A DNA stretch of 64,000 bases from RYN-230 sp963768945 (GTDB lineage: Bacteria; Actinomycetota; Actinomycetes; Streptosporangiales; Streptosporangiaceae), in NCBI GenBank assembly GCA_963768945.1, contig CAVYJW010000003.1:806001-870000 (forward strand). Direction: 5' to 3'. Positions 33,866 through 44,102 of the stretch are shown here, piece by piece (positions within the stretch are counted from its first letter, which is position 1; each line of letters begins with the position of its first letter). The notes under the pieces were generated by a model. That model saw only the letters and a list, made by a program, of their open reading frames with translations, ran no database searches and was not told the origin of the DNA. The translations under genes and the position numbers were made by a program.

Positions 33866-35611
33866 ATGACCGGACCGCACCTCGAGACACGGGCCGGCGC
33901 GGCGATCGGCCGCCGCCGGAACGCCACGTGCGGGGAGCCGGGTGCGCCGGGCGCCGCCAGGGAGTCCTGGGGTACCCGGGCCGCCCGGCTGCTGGGACGG
34001 CACTGGCTGCTGATGGCGCTGCTGGCCGCCGGGCTGGCGCTGCGGATCGCAGCACAGATCGCCTACCGGCCCGCGCTGATCTATGTGGACACGCTGAAGT
34101 ACCTGTACGGCGCGTCACCTGGGGCTGACCCGCTCGGGTACACGGTGGTGCTCCGGGCCATCATGGTCTTCGGCGGCCTGGGCCTCGTCGCGCTGGTCCA
34201 GCACCTGCTTGGCCTGGCGCTGGCGGTGGCACTGTACGCGGTCCTGCTGCGCCGCGGGGCCAGCCGGTGGCTGGCCGCCGTGGCGGTGGCGCCGGTGCTG
34301 CTGGACGCCTACCAGGTCCAGATCGAGCAGACGATCATGCCGGACGTGTGGTTCGAGGCCATGATCGTGGCCGGCCTGAGCCTGCTGCTCTGGCGGCCGG
34401 TGGTGACCGTCCGGCTGGCCGCGGTGGCGGGCCTGGTCCTCGGGCTCTCGGCCACGGTGCACCAGGTCGGCGAGCTGCTGATCATCCCCGCCGTGCTCTA
34501 CGTGCTGATCGCCGCCGGGAGTGTGCGCCGCGCGGCCACCACCGCGGCGGCGCTGGCCGTGGCCTTCGCGCTGCCGATCGCCCTCTACTGCACCGGTTCC
34601 TACCTGCACTTCGGTCACTTCCGGCTGGCGATCGGCCAGACCACGGTCGGCCGGGTGGTGGGCGCGGCCGACTGTGCCACCCTTACCCTGCCCCTGGCGG
34701 TGCGGCCACTCTGCCCTACCCCGCGCGAGCAGGCCCACGGCCCGGACTGGCTCGAGCACTCCAAGTACTCGCCGCTCATCATCGCCCCCATCCCGGCCGG
34801 AACGAACCGGACCACACTGGTCTCCGAGCTGACCTCGGCGATCAGCAGCCAGCAACCGTTGCGGATCCTGGGTGGCGTCGTCCGCGACTCCGTGCGCCTG
34901 TTCGCGGTGACCCGCACGCCCAACCCCTGGGTCACGCCCCTGTCACGCTGGCAGTTCCAGACCCGGTACCCGACCTATCCCCAGTGGGTCACCCTCGGCC
35001 GGGGGAACGTCATCGTCGTCGGGATCCAGCACCAGGCGTTCGGGCAGTTCTTCTACAGCAACCTGAAGCCCGCTTACGGCGGGAAGGCGCAGGTGAACCG
35101 GCCGGTCGCCGTGTTCCTGCGGTCCTACCAGCTGAACGGCGGATTCACCCCGGGCCCGTTCCTGGCCCTGTGCGCCGCGCTGGGAGTCATCGGGACGCTG
35201 CTCGCGATCGTCCTCCGGGCGCGCCAGGCCCGCCGCCTCGACAGCGGGGCCCGCGCGGCCCGCGCCCGGCAGCTGGCCCTGGCCTGCCTGCTGTTCACCG
35301 TCACGGCGGTGGTGCTGCTGGTGGCGCAGGACGTCGTGGAGTTCTCCTGGCGGTACCAGCTGCCTGCCGTGATCACCTTCCCGCCCGCCGGGATCCTCGG
35401 CCTGTCCGCCCTGCTGGCCCTGCGCCGCGGCGGCGCGGGGCCGGCACCGGCGAGCGCAACGCCTCTCTCGGCAGGCGCGGACCCGGCAGGCGCGGGCCCG
35501 GCAGGCACGGGCCCGGGAGGCACGGGGGCACCCACGGTGAACGGAGCGCGGGCGTCGGCGGGGGAGAGGCCTGGTCAGGCAGGCGGGAACCCCGGCAAGG
35601 CAGGCGCCTGA
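33866..35611 (+). CDS. GT-C-type membrane glycosyltransferase-like protein
   Basis: A 581-residue membrane protein with about ten hydrophobic segments (HWLLMALLAAGLALRIAAQI first) and an early outside loop with YVDTLKYLYGASPGADPLGY, the acidic loop position where GT-C enzymes hold their catalytic residues. It probably moves a sugar from a polyprenyl carrier onto a cell-envelope glycan. The C-terminal tail contains a 15-bp repeat (AGADP/AGAGP/AGTGP/GGTGA). The ATG at 33866 is chosen although its ribosome site is weak. It converges on the GT2 gene with a six-base gap. Confidence 0.72.
   Translation: MTGPHLETRAGAAIGRRRNATCGEPGAPGAARESWGTRAARLLGRHWLLMALLAAGLALRIAAQIAYRPALIYVDTLKYLYGASPGADPLGYTVVLRAIMVFGGLGLVALVQHLLGLALAVALYAVLLRRGASRWLAAVAVAPVLLDAYQVQIEQTIMPDVWFEAMIVAGLSLLLWRPVVTVRLAAVAGLVLGLSATVHQVGELLIIPAVLYVLIAAGSVRRAATTAAALAVAFALPIALYCTGSYLHFGHFRLAIGQTTVGRVVGAADCATLTLPLAVRPLCPTPREQAHGPDWLEHSKYSPLIIAPIPAGTNRTTLVSELTSAISSQQPLRILGGVVRDSVRLFAVTRTPNPWVTPLSRWQFQTRYPTYPQWVTLGRGNVIVVGIQHQAFGQFFYSNLKPAYGGKAQVNRPVAVFLRSYQLNGGFTPGPFLALCAALGVIGTLLAIVLRARQARRLDSGARAARARQLALACLLFTVTAVVLLVAQDVVEFSWRYQLPAVITFPPAGILGLSALLALRRGGAGPAPASATPLSAGADPAGAGPAGTGPGGTGAPTVNGARASAGERPGQAGGNPGKAGA
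35471..35530. repeat. 15-bp tandem repeat near the 3' end of a GT-C gene
   Basis: Four 15-bp units, consensus GCAGGCRCGGGCCCG, encoding a Gly/Ala/Pro tail in frame. Confidence 0.82.
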
Positions 35612-35617
35612 GCTCCG

Positions 35618-36577
35618 TCAACCGTGAGGCCAGGCTGACGCCAGCACCTCCTCGGTGGGCCGCGGGCTGGTCCGCGCCCCGGCGGCCAGGCCTGAGAGCA
35701 GGCAGGACCGGAGCGTGCCGCGATCGGAGGACTTCGCGAACGTGCGGGCCCAGCGGCGCAGCGTGGCCCCGGCGTACAGCATCCGCTCGGCCGGGGCCAG
35801 CGACGAGCCGGCCCGCAGCATCCAGACCTTGTTCCGCACCTCGTAGAAGAACCGCTGCCCGGGGTCCGCGTCGGTCGAGCCGAACGCGGCTGTCTTATGC
35901 ACCACGACGCTGGCCGGGCAGAGCAGGCCCGGCCGCGGAGCAGCCGGGTGGTGAACTCGAAGTCGTCATTCCACAGGAAGTAGTCGGCCTGGGGCAGGCC
36001 CCGGGCCCGGCAGACGCCGGCGTCCACGAGGATCGACACGAACGACGCCGAGCGGATGGGCAGGCACCCCGCGGCGGCCGCCGCCAGGCGCTCCTCTTTG
36101 CTCACAAACGGCTTTACCCGGGGAGTGTTCATCGGATGGGGACGGCCGTCCGTCCACTCCACCCGGCTGGCGATCAGCGCCGGGCGGGCCGCCGGGGTGC
36201 AGGGCGCGGGCGCCGAGCATGGCCCGCAGCGCGCCCGGCTCGGGCACTGTGTCGTCGTCCATCAGCCAGACCAGGTCGGCCGCCTCGGCCAGGGCCAGCG
36301 CCAGGCCGTAGGCGAAGCCGCCCGCGCCGCCGGTGTTGCGCCGCGCCACGGCCAGCCGCACGGACGGGAAGCGCGCGGCGACCATTTCCGCCGTGCCGTC
36401 GGTCGAGGCGTTGTCCATCACGATCACGGCGTCCGGGGCCCGGCTCTGCGCCAGCACCGCGGACAGTGACTCGGCCAGGAGGTCCCGCCGGTTGTAGGTG
36501 ACGACGACGGCGATGACCCGGGGCTGATCGCCCCCGGTGGTGGAGGTGCCTGTGATGGAGGTGCTAGCGGGCGCCAT
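35618..36577 (-). pseudogene. GT2-family glycosyltransferase (two apparent frameshifts)
   Basis: Nucleotide-sugar glycosyltransferase of about 319 residues when the frame is restored. The start has IAVVVTYNRRDLLAESLSAV, MDNASTDGT, RRNTGGAGGFAYG and the metal motif VWLMDDDTVPEPGALRAML. At about 36181-36205 the frame changes and continues VEWTDGRPHPMNTPRVKPF and DYFLWNDDFEFTTRLL. At about 35925-35945 it changes again to CPASVVVHKTAAFG and FFYEVRNKVWMLRAGS. The two shifts cancel, since 960 bases is a multiple of three. GlfT1/rhamnosyltransferase-like enzymes look like this. The ATG is one base after the sulfotransferase stop. Sequencing error is the likeliest cause. Confidence 0.75.
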
Positions 36578-36578
36578 G

Positions 36579-37876
36579 CTAGGAGTGCCTCCGGGCCCGG
36601 GTACGCTCCATGGCCTGCCAGGTGAGGATGCGCAGCCGCCGCACCGCCGGGTAACGGCTGCTCATGTCGCGCACCGCCCGCTTGAGCCGGGGCGAGGACG
36701 CGATGGCCGCCTCCACCCTGCTGGCGAGACCGATGCCACCCGTCCGGGCCTGGCCCGCCCGTTTGGGGTCGGGCCGGCCTCCGGATACTCCTTGCGGTAC
36801 TGGTTGGCCACCAGCGCCGCGGCCGCGTCCACGGCGGCGTCCAGGATCGGGTCCGGGAGCTGGTCCGCGGGACCGGCCACCCCGGGTTCCCGTGACGGCC
36901 GGGGCCGCAGCTCATCCAGGTCACCGATGACGTCGTAGCCCGAGGACGCCAGCCCGCTGACCAGGATCTCCGCCTGCTCCTTGGCCCAGGCCTCCCGGTC
37001 GGCGGGCAGCAGCAGGCGCCCCGTGCGCGGACGGGCGGCCAGGGCCCGGTGCGCGACCCCCTCCTTCACCGTCCACATGTAGAACCAGTCCGGGATCTCA
37101 GCGGGCAGCGCCTGGTTCAGCCGGCGCAGGAACTCGATCTCCGGCAGGCCCAGGGAGGTGTTCGCCCGGGCCCGGGACAGGTCCACCGCGCCAGGGTCAA
37201 CGCCCAGCAGCGCCGCGAAACGCTCCCAGAGGACCGAGTTGCCCGACCCCTGCGGCGGGGTCATGATCACGTGGATCCGGTCCGCTGGCACGTGGCGGGC
37301 CCACAGATCCAGGATGGCCAGGGTGTCGTGGACCCGCCAGAACCACCACTGGCGCCGGTCCGGATCGACCGATTCGCGGTCGATCACGTCCGCCAGCCAG
37401 TCCTCCCAGCCCCGGTCGTTGCGGTGCTTGACCGTCTCCTGCCACTCCGCGGGCAGCAGCGACGCCATGTCCCGCACGGTCACCGCGACGTGCACCTCAG
37501 CGGGCTCGAGGGAGCGGACGGCCCGTGCGGCCTGCTCCCCGTCCACGGCCGAGAACAGCTCGTGCGAGATGACCGCGGCCCGCGGGGCCTGCCGGGCCTG
37601 GTGGGCCAGGATCTCCCACTCGCCGGTCCAGGATCCCGCCGGGTCGTCGGCCCGCTTCTCGATGCCCCGCAGGTCCTGGCTGGCGCGGAAGTGGTCCTGG
37701 GGATGGTGGCCTGGCAGCACCACACCCTGGGCCGCCAGTTCGGCCCGGTTGCTCCACATCACCTGCTGCAGGAACGTGGTGCCGGTCTTCGGCTCGCCGA
37801 TGTGCACCAGGACCCGGGGACGCGGCCGGCCGTCAGCGGGCGGGGCGGGAGACTGGTCGGCGGCGCGCGGGGCCAT
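36579..37876 (-). pseudogene. Sulfotransferase-family protein (one apparent frameshift near 3' end)
   Basis: P-loop-like sulfotransferase fold of about 432 residues. The PAPS 5'-phosphosulfate motif VHIGEPKTGTTFLQ is at residue 25, and HELFSAVDGEQ, VAVTVRDMASLLPAEWQ and WEDWLADVIDRESVDPDR follow. At about 36765-36785 one base seems missing; the next frame then reads DPKRAGQARTGG, ASSPRLKRAVRDMSSRYPA and TWQAMERTRARRHS, ending at a TAG one base before the GT2 ATG. That tight junction supports the restored frame; the uncorrected frame ends at 36662. It would sulfate a glycan or lipid made by this cluster. Confidence 0.75.
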
Positions 37877-38156
37877 CGGTACACCTCTACAGGTCAGGGC
37901 GTGGGCGGGTAAGGTCAGGCTTGGGTGGATGGCATCTGGCTGCCAGGGTAGACCAGGTGCGCTGGGGGACTCGCCGGATGACGGTAACCCAGCAATCCGC
38001 CGCATGGCTGCCGTAAAGTGGCGTCCGCCCACCGCAGTTGCTGACGTTACAACCCATATGTCTACACGAACGCGCGCCGGCCAGGGCTGCTCGCTCCCTG
38101 GTCCTCGAGCTCGCCGCAGTGTGCCCCTTCACCGGCATGAAAGGCGAACCCGGCAT

Positions 38157-39167
38157 ATGCACGAGCCCTTCACGCTCCTGCTCTCGGTATACGACGGTGA
38201 CCGTCCCGACTTCCTGCAGCGGGCGTTCCGGAGCGCGGTAGACGACCAGACCGTGCCCCCGGGCCAGGTGGTCATCGTCCGTGACGGGCCCGTCCGTGAG
38301 GAACTCGGCGGGTGCCTCGACCGGCTGCAGGCCGGCAGCCCGGTCCCGGTGACCATGGTCCCGCTCGAGCACAACCGGGGCCTCGGTCCCGCTCTGGACA
38401 GCGGGCTGGCCGCGAGCTGGCATGACGTGATCGCCCGGATGGACGCCGACGACGTGGCCATGCCGCACCGCTTCGAGGTGCAGATCCCGCTCATGGCCGA
38501 GGCCGACATCGTCGGGGCGGGGCTGCTGGAGTTCGTGGGGGACATCGATCACATCGTGGGCCAGCGGGTCCCGCCGACCGACCCGGAGCAGATTCACCGC
38601 TACGCCCGGATGCACGACCCGTTCAACCACCCGACGGTCGTCTACCGGCGGGCCGCGGTCCTGGCCGCGGGCGGGTACGGCGACCTGCCGCTCATGGAGG
38701 ACTACGCGCTCTTCGCCCGGATGCTGCAGAACGGCGCGCGGCCGGTCAACGTGGCCGAGCCGCTGGTCTACTACCGCGTCGGCGCAACCTCGTTCAAGCG
38801 CCGCGGCGGCACCGACCTGCTGCGCTCCGAACTGCGGCTGCAGCGCGAGTTCCGGCGCCAGGGTTTCACCTCATCGCCTGAATACGTCCGTAACGTCGTG
38901 GTCCGCGGCGGCTACCGCATGATCCCGTGGCGGTTCCGCCGGGCGGTGTACCGCCCGATCGTCGCCCACTACACCGATCGTGGCGAGCACGGCGAGCACC
39001 AGGCCGGCGGCGATGCCGCCGGGGGCGGGCCGGAACCCTCCGACCACCACCTGCCGGAGCACCCCGGGCACGAGCAGCCGGGGCCCTCGGGGCCTCATGG
39101 ACCGGGATCAACGACCAAGCCGTATGAGCCGGGATCGCAGACCAAGCCATTGCCGGTGCGCTGGTGA
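38157..39167 (+). CDS. GT2-family glycosyltransferase
   Basis: A 336-residue cytosolic or membrane-associated inverting glycosyltransferase. The fold is plain: FTLLLSVYDGDRPDFLQRAF, QVVIVRDGPV, EHNRGLGPALDSG, the metal motif ARMDADDVAMPHRFE, and MHDPFNHPTVVYRR and MEDYALFARML. It resembles WbbL/amylovoran-type family 2 enzymes. AAAGG lies upstream of the ATG at 38157. Its TGA overlaps the glf GTG, so it is the first gene of a tight four-gene operon. The tail from residue 275 is Gly/Pro/His-rich and low in complexity. Confidence 0.87.
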   Translation: MHEPFTLLLSVYDGDRPDFLQRAFRSAVDDQTVPPGQVVIVRDGPVREELGGCLDRLQAGSPVPVTMVPLEHNRGLGPALDSGLAASWHDVIARMDADDVAMPHRFEVQIPLMAEADIVGAGLLEFVGDIDHIVGQRVPPTDPEQIHRYARMHDPFNHPTVVYRRAAVLAAGGYGDLPLMEDYALFARMLQNGARPVNVAEPLVYYRVGATSFKRRGGTDLLRSELRLQREFRRQGFTSSPEYVRNVVVRGGYRMIPWRFRRAVYRPIVAHYTDRGEHGEHQAGGDAAGGGPEPSDHHLPEHPGHEQPGPSGPHGPGSTTKPYEPGSQTKPLPVRW

Positions 39168-40339
39168 ACATCGACCTCGTCATCGTCGGGTCCGGCTTCT
39201 TCGGCCTGACCATCGCCGAACGCTGCACCCGTGACCTCGGCCTGCGCGTGCTCGTCCTGGAACGGCGCGGGCACATCGGCGGGAACGCCTACAGCGAGCG
39301 GGAACCGGACACCGGGATCGAGATTCACCGCTACGGCGCGCACCTGTTCCACACCTCGAACGCGCGGGTGTGGGAGTACGCCAACCAGTACACGGCCTTC
39401 ACCGGGTACCAGCACCGGGTGTTCTCGGTGTACAAGGGCCGGGTCTACCCGATGCCGATTAACCTGGGCACGATCTGTGAGTACTTCGGGGCGGTGATGT
39501 CCCCGGACGAGGCGCGCGCGCTGATCGCCGGGCAGTCGGCCGAGGTGGACGCCGGGCGCGCCGCCAACCTCGAGGAGAAGGCCGTGTCGCTGGTCGGCCG
39601 GCCGCTGTACGAGGCCTTCTTCCGTGGGTACACCGCCAAGCAGTGGCAGACGGACCCGGTCAACCTGCCGCCGGAGATCATCACGCGGCTGCCGGTGCGC
39701 TACACGTTCGACAACCGCTACTTCAGCGACACCTACGAGGGCCTGCCCGTGGACGGCTACACCGCGTGGCTGGAGCGGATGGCCGATCACCCGAACATCG
39801 AGGTGCGGCTGAACACCGACTTCGCGCAGCTGCGCGGGGACCTGGCCGGGAACGTGCCGGTTGTCTACACCGGGCCCCTCGACGCGTACTTCCAATACGC
39901 CGCCGGCGACCTTGGCTGGCGTACCCTCGACTTCGACATGGAGATTCTGCCCACAGGGGACTTCCAGGGCACGCCCGTCATGAACTACGCGGACGAGGAC
40001 GTTCCATTCACCCGCATTCACGAGTTCCGCCATTTCCATCCCGAGCGCGACTGGTACCCGAAGGACAAGACAGTGATCATGCGTGAGTACTCGCGCTTCG
40101 CCGACCGCGGCGATGAGCCGTACTACCCGATCAATACGGCGGAGGACCGGGCCCGCCTGCTGGCCTACCGGGAAATGGCCGCGCGTGAGCCGGGCGTCCT
40201 CTTCGGCGGCCGCCTGGGCACCTATAAGTACCTCGACATGCACATGGCGATCGGGTCCGCGCTGAGCATGTACGACAACCGGCTCCGGCCGTTCTTCACC
40301 GAGGGTGCGGCGTTCACCGGGCCGGAGGCGGCCGAATGA
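39164..40339 (+). CDS. glf: UDP-galactopyranose mutase
   Basis: FAD flavoenzyme that converts UDP-galactopyranose to UDP-galactofuranose, 391 residues. The FAD-binding motif VIVGSGFFGLTIAE is at the start. Other family marks are ERRGHIGGNAYSE, RYGAHLFHTSNARVWEY, FFRGYTAKQWQTDP, LPVRYTFDNRYFSDTYEGLP, FDMEILPTGDFQG and GRLGTYKYLDMHMAIG. GTGA and ATGA overlaps tie it to its neighbours. It supplies the donor for the next gene, a GlfT2-like transferase. Confidence 0.95.
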   Translation: MNIDLVIVGSGFFGLTIAERCTRDLGLRVLVLERRGHIGGNAYSEREPDTGIEIHRYGAHLFHTSNARVWEYANQYTAFTGYQHRVFSVYKGRVYPMPINLGTICEYFGAVMSPDEARALIAGQSAEVDAGRAANLEEKAVSLVGRPLYEAFFRGYTAKQWQTDPVNLPPEIITRLPVRYTFDNRYFSDTYEGLPVDGYTAWLERMADHPNIEVRLNTDFAQLRGDLAGNVPVVYTGPLDAYFQYAAGDLGWRTLDFDMEILPTGDFQGTPVMNYADEDVPFTRIHEFRHFHPERDWYPKDKTVIMREYSRFADRGDEPYYPINTAEDRARLLAYREMAAREPGVLFGGRLGTYKYLDMHMAIGSALSMYDNRLRPFFTEGAAFTGPEAAE

Positions 40340-42408
40340 CGGGCGAGGTCTTGGGGCAGCAGAGCGCCACCCGGGAGCGCAGCCTGCGGATTCTGCAACG
40401 GGTAGTCTTTCCCGACGGCGATCTGGACGTCGTCCCGCTGTATGTGGAGACGCACATGGACCGCGGGGCTGCCGAGCTGGCCGCGGAGATGGCGACCGAG
40501 CAGCTGACCGGGCGCAGGGCACCTGGCGCGGGCAGCGTGCCGGTGGCCAACGCCGCAGTCGGGGAGGCCCAGTCGATCATCCGCTTCGGCGCCGACATCC
40601 CCGTGTACCCGGGCGAGGACGCCGGGCCACGGCGCAGCGCGGTGATCAGCGAGGGCCGCCGGGTCTCGTTCGCCACCTACTTCAACGCGTTCCCGGCCAG
40701 CTACTGGCGCCGGTGGACCAGCGTGGACTCGGTGACGCTGCGCATCCGGGTGGCGGGCGAGTCCACGATCGTCCTGTACCGGTCCACGGCCAAGGGTTTC
40801 AGTCACCCGGTCGAGACGATCACCGTCCAGTCCGACGAGCCGGAGACCGTCGAGCGCACGCTGCCGCTGGCCCCGTTCATCGACGGCGGCTGGTACTGGT
40901 TCGACATCGTGGCCGGCCCACGGCCGACGACGCTGATCGAGGCGGAGTGGCTGGCGCTGACTGAGCCCGCTCCGGCCGGCCGGGTCAGCATCGGGATCAC
41001 CACCTTCAACCGGCCCGAGTACATGCTGGATGGTTTGCGCACGCTGGGTGAGGCGGCCGAGGTGCACGATCTGCTCGACAGGGTTTACGTGGTCAACCAG
41101 GGCACGAACCGGGTGCGCAACGAGCCGGGCTTCGCCGATGCCGCCAAGAAGCTCGGTGACTTGCTGCAGATCATCGAGCAGGGGAACATCGGCGGCTCTG
41201 GTGGATTTGCCCGGTCGATGGATGAGACGGTCCAGGCCGGCCAGAGCGACTACGTGCTGCTGATGGACGACGACGTCAAGCTCGACCCCGAGGGCATCCT
41301 GCGCGCAGCCACCTTCGCCGACCTGGCGCGCCGCCCGACCATCGTCGGCGGCCACATGTTCAGCATGTACGACCGTTCCCTGCTGCACGCGTTCGCCGAG
41401 GCCATCGCTCCCTACAAGTGGTGGTGGGGGATCGCGCCGAACACCAAGGGCCGGCACGATTTCGCCCGGCGGAACCTGCGGAACACGCCCTGGCTGCACC
41501 GCCGGGCCGACTCCGATTACAACGGCTGGTGGATGTGCCTGATCCCGACGCAGATCATCCGGGAGATCGGCTTGGCGCTGCCGGTGTTCATCAAGTGGGA
41601 CGACGCCGAGTACGGGGTACGGGCCCGTGAGCACGGCTATCCCACGGTGTCGCTGCCGGGCGTGGGCTCCTGGCAGGTGCCCTGGGATGACAAGGATGAC
41701 GCCCGGGACTGGCAGGCTTACTATCACCTGCGCAACCGGCTGGTCACCGCCCTCCTGCACTCCCCGGAGCCGCACGGCGGGAAGCTCCTCTCGGAGAGCA
41801 TGGAAAGGCAGCTCCAGAGCCTGCTGTCCATGCAGTACTCGACCGCCGCGCTGCGCCTGCTCGCGATCGAGGACGTGCTGACCGGGCCAGACCACCTGCA
41901 CCGGGACATCGGCACCAAGCTGAAGCAACTGCGGGAGTACCAGCTCGAGTTCCCGGACGCCCAGGGCGCCGCGGACATCGAGAGCTTCCCGCCAGCCCGC
42001 AGAAGGGCGCCGGAGGCGGTGAAGGACTCGACCACGCCAACCAACAGGGTCAACCTGCTGACCAAGGCTGCATCCGGGACCGCACGCCAGTTCAGGCCGG
42101 TCCGTGCGGGAGCCAGGAAACGGCCGCAGATGGCCCTGCCGTTCCAGGATGCGTCCTGGTGGGTGCTGGTCAAGCTGGACAGCGCCCTGGTGTCCACGGC
42201 CGAGGGCACCACCGCCGCGTGGTACCAGCGGGATCCGAAGCTGTTCCGCTCGCTCGGGCTGCGCAGCGTGATCGCCCACCGGAAGCTGCGCCGCCAGTGG
42301 CCGCGGCTGGCCGCGGAGTACCGGTCCGCGGCGGCCGGCTTCAACTCGCCCGAGAAGTGGCGGGAGACCTTCGCGGCCTCCGCCGACGACCACCCCAGCG
42401 GGCCGTGA
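40336..42408 (+). CDS. glfT2: GlfT2-like galactofuranosyltransferase
   Basis: A 690-residue GT2 enzyme, close in length and layout to mycobacterial GlfT2, which polymerises UDP-galactofuranose into cell-wall galactan. An N-terminal beta domain (WYWFDIVAGPRPTTLIEAEW) precedes the catalytic core: VSIGITTFNRPEYMLDGLRT, GGSGGFARSMDE, the metal motif LLMDDDVKLDPEG, NGWWMCLIPTQII, the catalytic-base region KWDDAEYGVRAREHGY, and WQAYYHLRNR. Helical C-terminal domains follow. The ATG overlaps the glf stop. Real product length and linkage cannot be read from sequence. Confidence 0.92.
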   Translation: MTGEVLGQQSATRERSLRILQRVVFPDGDLDVVPLYVETHMDRGAAELAAEMATEQLTGRRAPGAGSVPVANAAVGEAQSIIRFGADIPVYPGEDAGPRRSAVISEGRRVSFATYFNAFPASYWRRWTSVDSVTLRIRVAGESTIVLYRSTAKGFSHPVETITVQSDEPETVERTLPLAPFIDGGWYWFDIVAGPRPTTLIEAEWLALTEPAPAGRVSIGITTFNRPEYMLDGLRTLGEAAEVHDLLDRVYVVNQGTNRVRNEPGFADAAKKLGDLLQIIEQGNIGGSGGFARSMDETVQAGQSDYVLLMDDDVKLDPEGILRAATFADLARRPTIVGGHMFSMYDRSLLHAFAEAIAPYKWWWGIAPNTKGRHDFARRNLRNTPWLHRRADSDYNGWWMCLIPTQIIREIGLALPVFIKWDDAEYGVRAREHGYPTVSLPGVGSWQVPWDDKDDARDWQAYYHLRNRLVTALLHSPEPHGGKLLSESMERQLQSLLSMQYSTAALRLLAIEDVLTGPDHLHRDIGTKLKQLREYQLEFPDAQGAADIESFPPARRRAPEAVKDSTTPTNRVNLLTKAASGTARQFRPVRAGARKRPQMALPFQDASWWVLVKLDSALVSTAEGTTAAWYQRDPKLFRSLGLRSVIAHRKLRRQWPRLAAEYRSAAAGFNSPEKWRETFAASADDHPSGP

Positions 42409-44102
42409 GCTCAGCGCCCATCGGCCAGCGCGGCCAGGAGTCCGGGGCCGCCCCGGCGGTGGACGGCGGGTCTGCGCCGCCCGCCGGGGGCATCGGCGCA
42501 CGCCGGGCCGGATGGGCGCTGACCGCCGAACGGTACGCGCCAGCCGTCCTGGCCGCCGCCGTGATGGCCGTTCTCGGAGTGTGGAGGCTGGCCCGCGACT
42601 CGGCCATGGGCAACGACGAGGTGGCCACCAGATGGGCCGCGTTGCTCCCGCTGCATCTGCTGGCCCACCTGCTCCGGCATGTGGACGCCGTGCACGGGCT
42701 GTATTACCTGCTCATGCACGGCTGGATGGCGGTGGGCACCAGCCCGGCGGTCATGCGGATCCCCTCGGTGATCAGCATGGTCGTGGCCGTGGCCCTGACG
42801 GTGATCATCGGCAGGCGGCTCACCGGGTCGGGCTGGGCGGGCCTGTTCGCCGGCCTGATCGTCGCGCTGACCCCCACGATCAGCTACTACGCCCAGACCG
42901 CCCGCTCCTACGCGCTGGTCTTCGCCTGCGTCGTCGGCTCGACGCTGGCGCTGCTGCACGCCCTGGCCGCCGAGGCCCGCCCCGGCGCCAGCGGCACTGG
43001 TGACCACGGAGCCCGCGCCGCCGGGACCCGCGGGGCGGCCGAGCGGGCCCGCGGGGCGCGCTTCCCCGCGGGATGCTGGCTGGTCTACGCCGTGCTGCTG
43101 GTCGTGGGTGGCTACCTGAACGAGCTGTCCCTGCTCGTCGTGGCGGCGCACGGGGTCACCGTGCTGCTGGCCCGGTATGGGCGCCGGGTGATCCTGCACT
43201 GGGCTGCCACGGCTGCCGTTTCGGTGATCCTGGTCCTGCCGCTCGCCGCGCTGAGCGCCCGGGAGGACGCCGCCGTCGCCTGGATCCCGCGGCCGGGGCT
43301 GTGGAGCCTGCGGATCCTCTTCCACGACTACTTCGGCGCGACGACCGCGGTCGCGGTGCTGCTTTTCTGCTGCGCGGTGGCCGCCGTGCTGCCGCCCCTG
43401 AAGCGGGGGCGCCGCGCGCCCGGGCCCGCGTGGTGGAGCCAGGGCGGCGTCTGCCTGCCGTCAGTCGCGGCGCCGCTGGTGGTGGCCCCCGGCGCGCTGC
43501 TGATCCTCGAATCGCTGGTCGCCCACCCGCTGTACGTGGACCGCTATGTCCTGTACGGCGAGGCCGGGGCCGCTCTGCTAGCCGGGGCCGGGGCGCTGCG
43601 GATCGGGCGGTGGCTGGCCGGGGCGACCGAGCGGCGGATGCTGGTCTGGGTCCCCGGGGTGATCGTCTGCGCGGCGGCCCTGGTCCTCCAGCTTGCGCCG
43701 CAGCAGCGGGTCCGCACGCCGCAGAGCCGGCTGTTCGACTTCGGCGGCCCGTCGCGGTACCTGGCCGCCCACGCCCAGCCGGGCGACGGCCTCCTGTTCT
43801 TCAGCAACTTCTTCCGCAAGGCCCGGCTCGGCTACCCGGCGGACTACCGGAAGGTCAGCGACTTCGCTTTGGCCGAGTCGCCCGCCGCGGCCGGGAACTT
43901 CCAGGGGCGCGACAAGCCGGTGGCCACCGTCCAGTCCCTCATGCTGGGCTACCAGCGGATCTGGGTGCTGGGCCGGTCCCCGTTCGCGCACCTCGCGGCC
44001 GGGCCGGTCCGCGCCGAGGACGCCGCGCTCAGGAGCGACTTTTCCCTGGCCGCCAAGCGGCACTTCCGCGGCGTCACCGTCACGCTCTGGGTGCACCGTT
44101 GA
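42405..44102 (+). CDS. GT-C membrane glycosyltransferase (PMT-like)
   Basis: A 565-residue membrane protein with roughly ten to eleven hydrophobic segments. After the first segment comes AMGNDEVATRWAALLPL, with the acidic pair (Asp-Glu) typical of polyprenyl-phosphate-sugar-using mannosyl- or arabinosyltransferases, and later QTARSYALVFACVVG. It probably adds a sugar outside the membrane in the same pathway as Glf and GlfT2. The GTG start overlaps the glfT2 stop. The stop codon lies in a 17-bp duplication. Confidence 0.8.
   Translation: MSSAPIGQRGQESGAAPAVDGGSAPPAGGIGARRAGWALTAERYAPAVLAAAVMAVLGVWRLARDSAMGNDEVATRWAALLPLHLLAHLLRHVDAVHGLYYLLMHGWMAVGTSPAVMRIPSVISMVVAVALTVIIGRRLTGSGWAGLFAGLIVALTPTISYYAQTARSYALVFACVVGSTLALLHALAAEARPGASGTGDHGARAAGTRGAAERARGARFPAGCWLVYAVLLVVGGYLNELSLLVVAAHGVTVLLARYGRRVILHWAATAAVSVILVLPLAALSAREDAAVAWIPRPGLWSLRILFHDYFGATTAVAVLLFCCAVAAVLPPLKRGRRAPGPAWWSQGGVCLPSVAAPLVVAPGALLILESLVAHPLYVDRYVLYGEAGAALLAGAGALRIGRWLAGATERRMLVWVPGVIVCAAALVLQLAPQQRVRTPQSRLFDFGGPSRYLAAHAQPGDGLLFFSNFFRKARLGYPADYRKVSDFALAESPAAAGNFQGRDKPVATVQSLMLGYQRIWVLGRSPFAHLAAGPVRAEDAALRSDFSLAAKRHFRGVTVTLWVHR

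Noticed and set aside
40222..42501. Long minus-strand open frame opposite glf/glfT2
   Set aside because: It is a shadow of the conserved galactofuranosyltransferase; there is no start context and no family motif.
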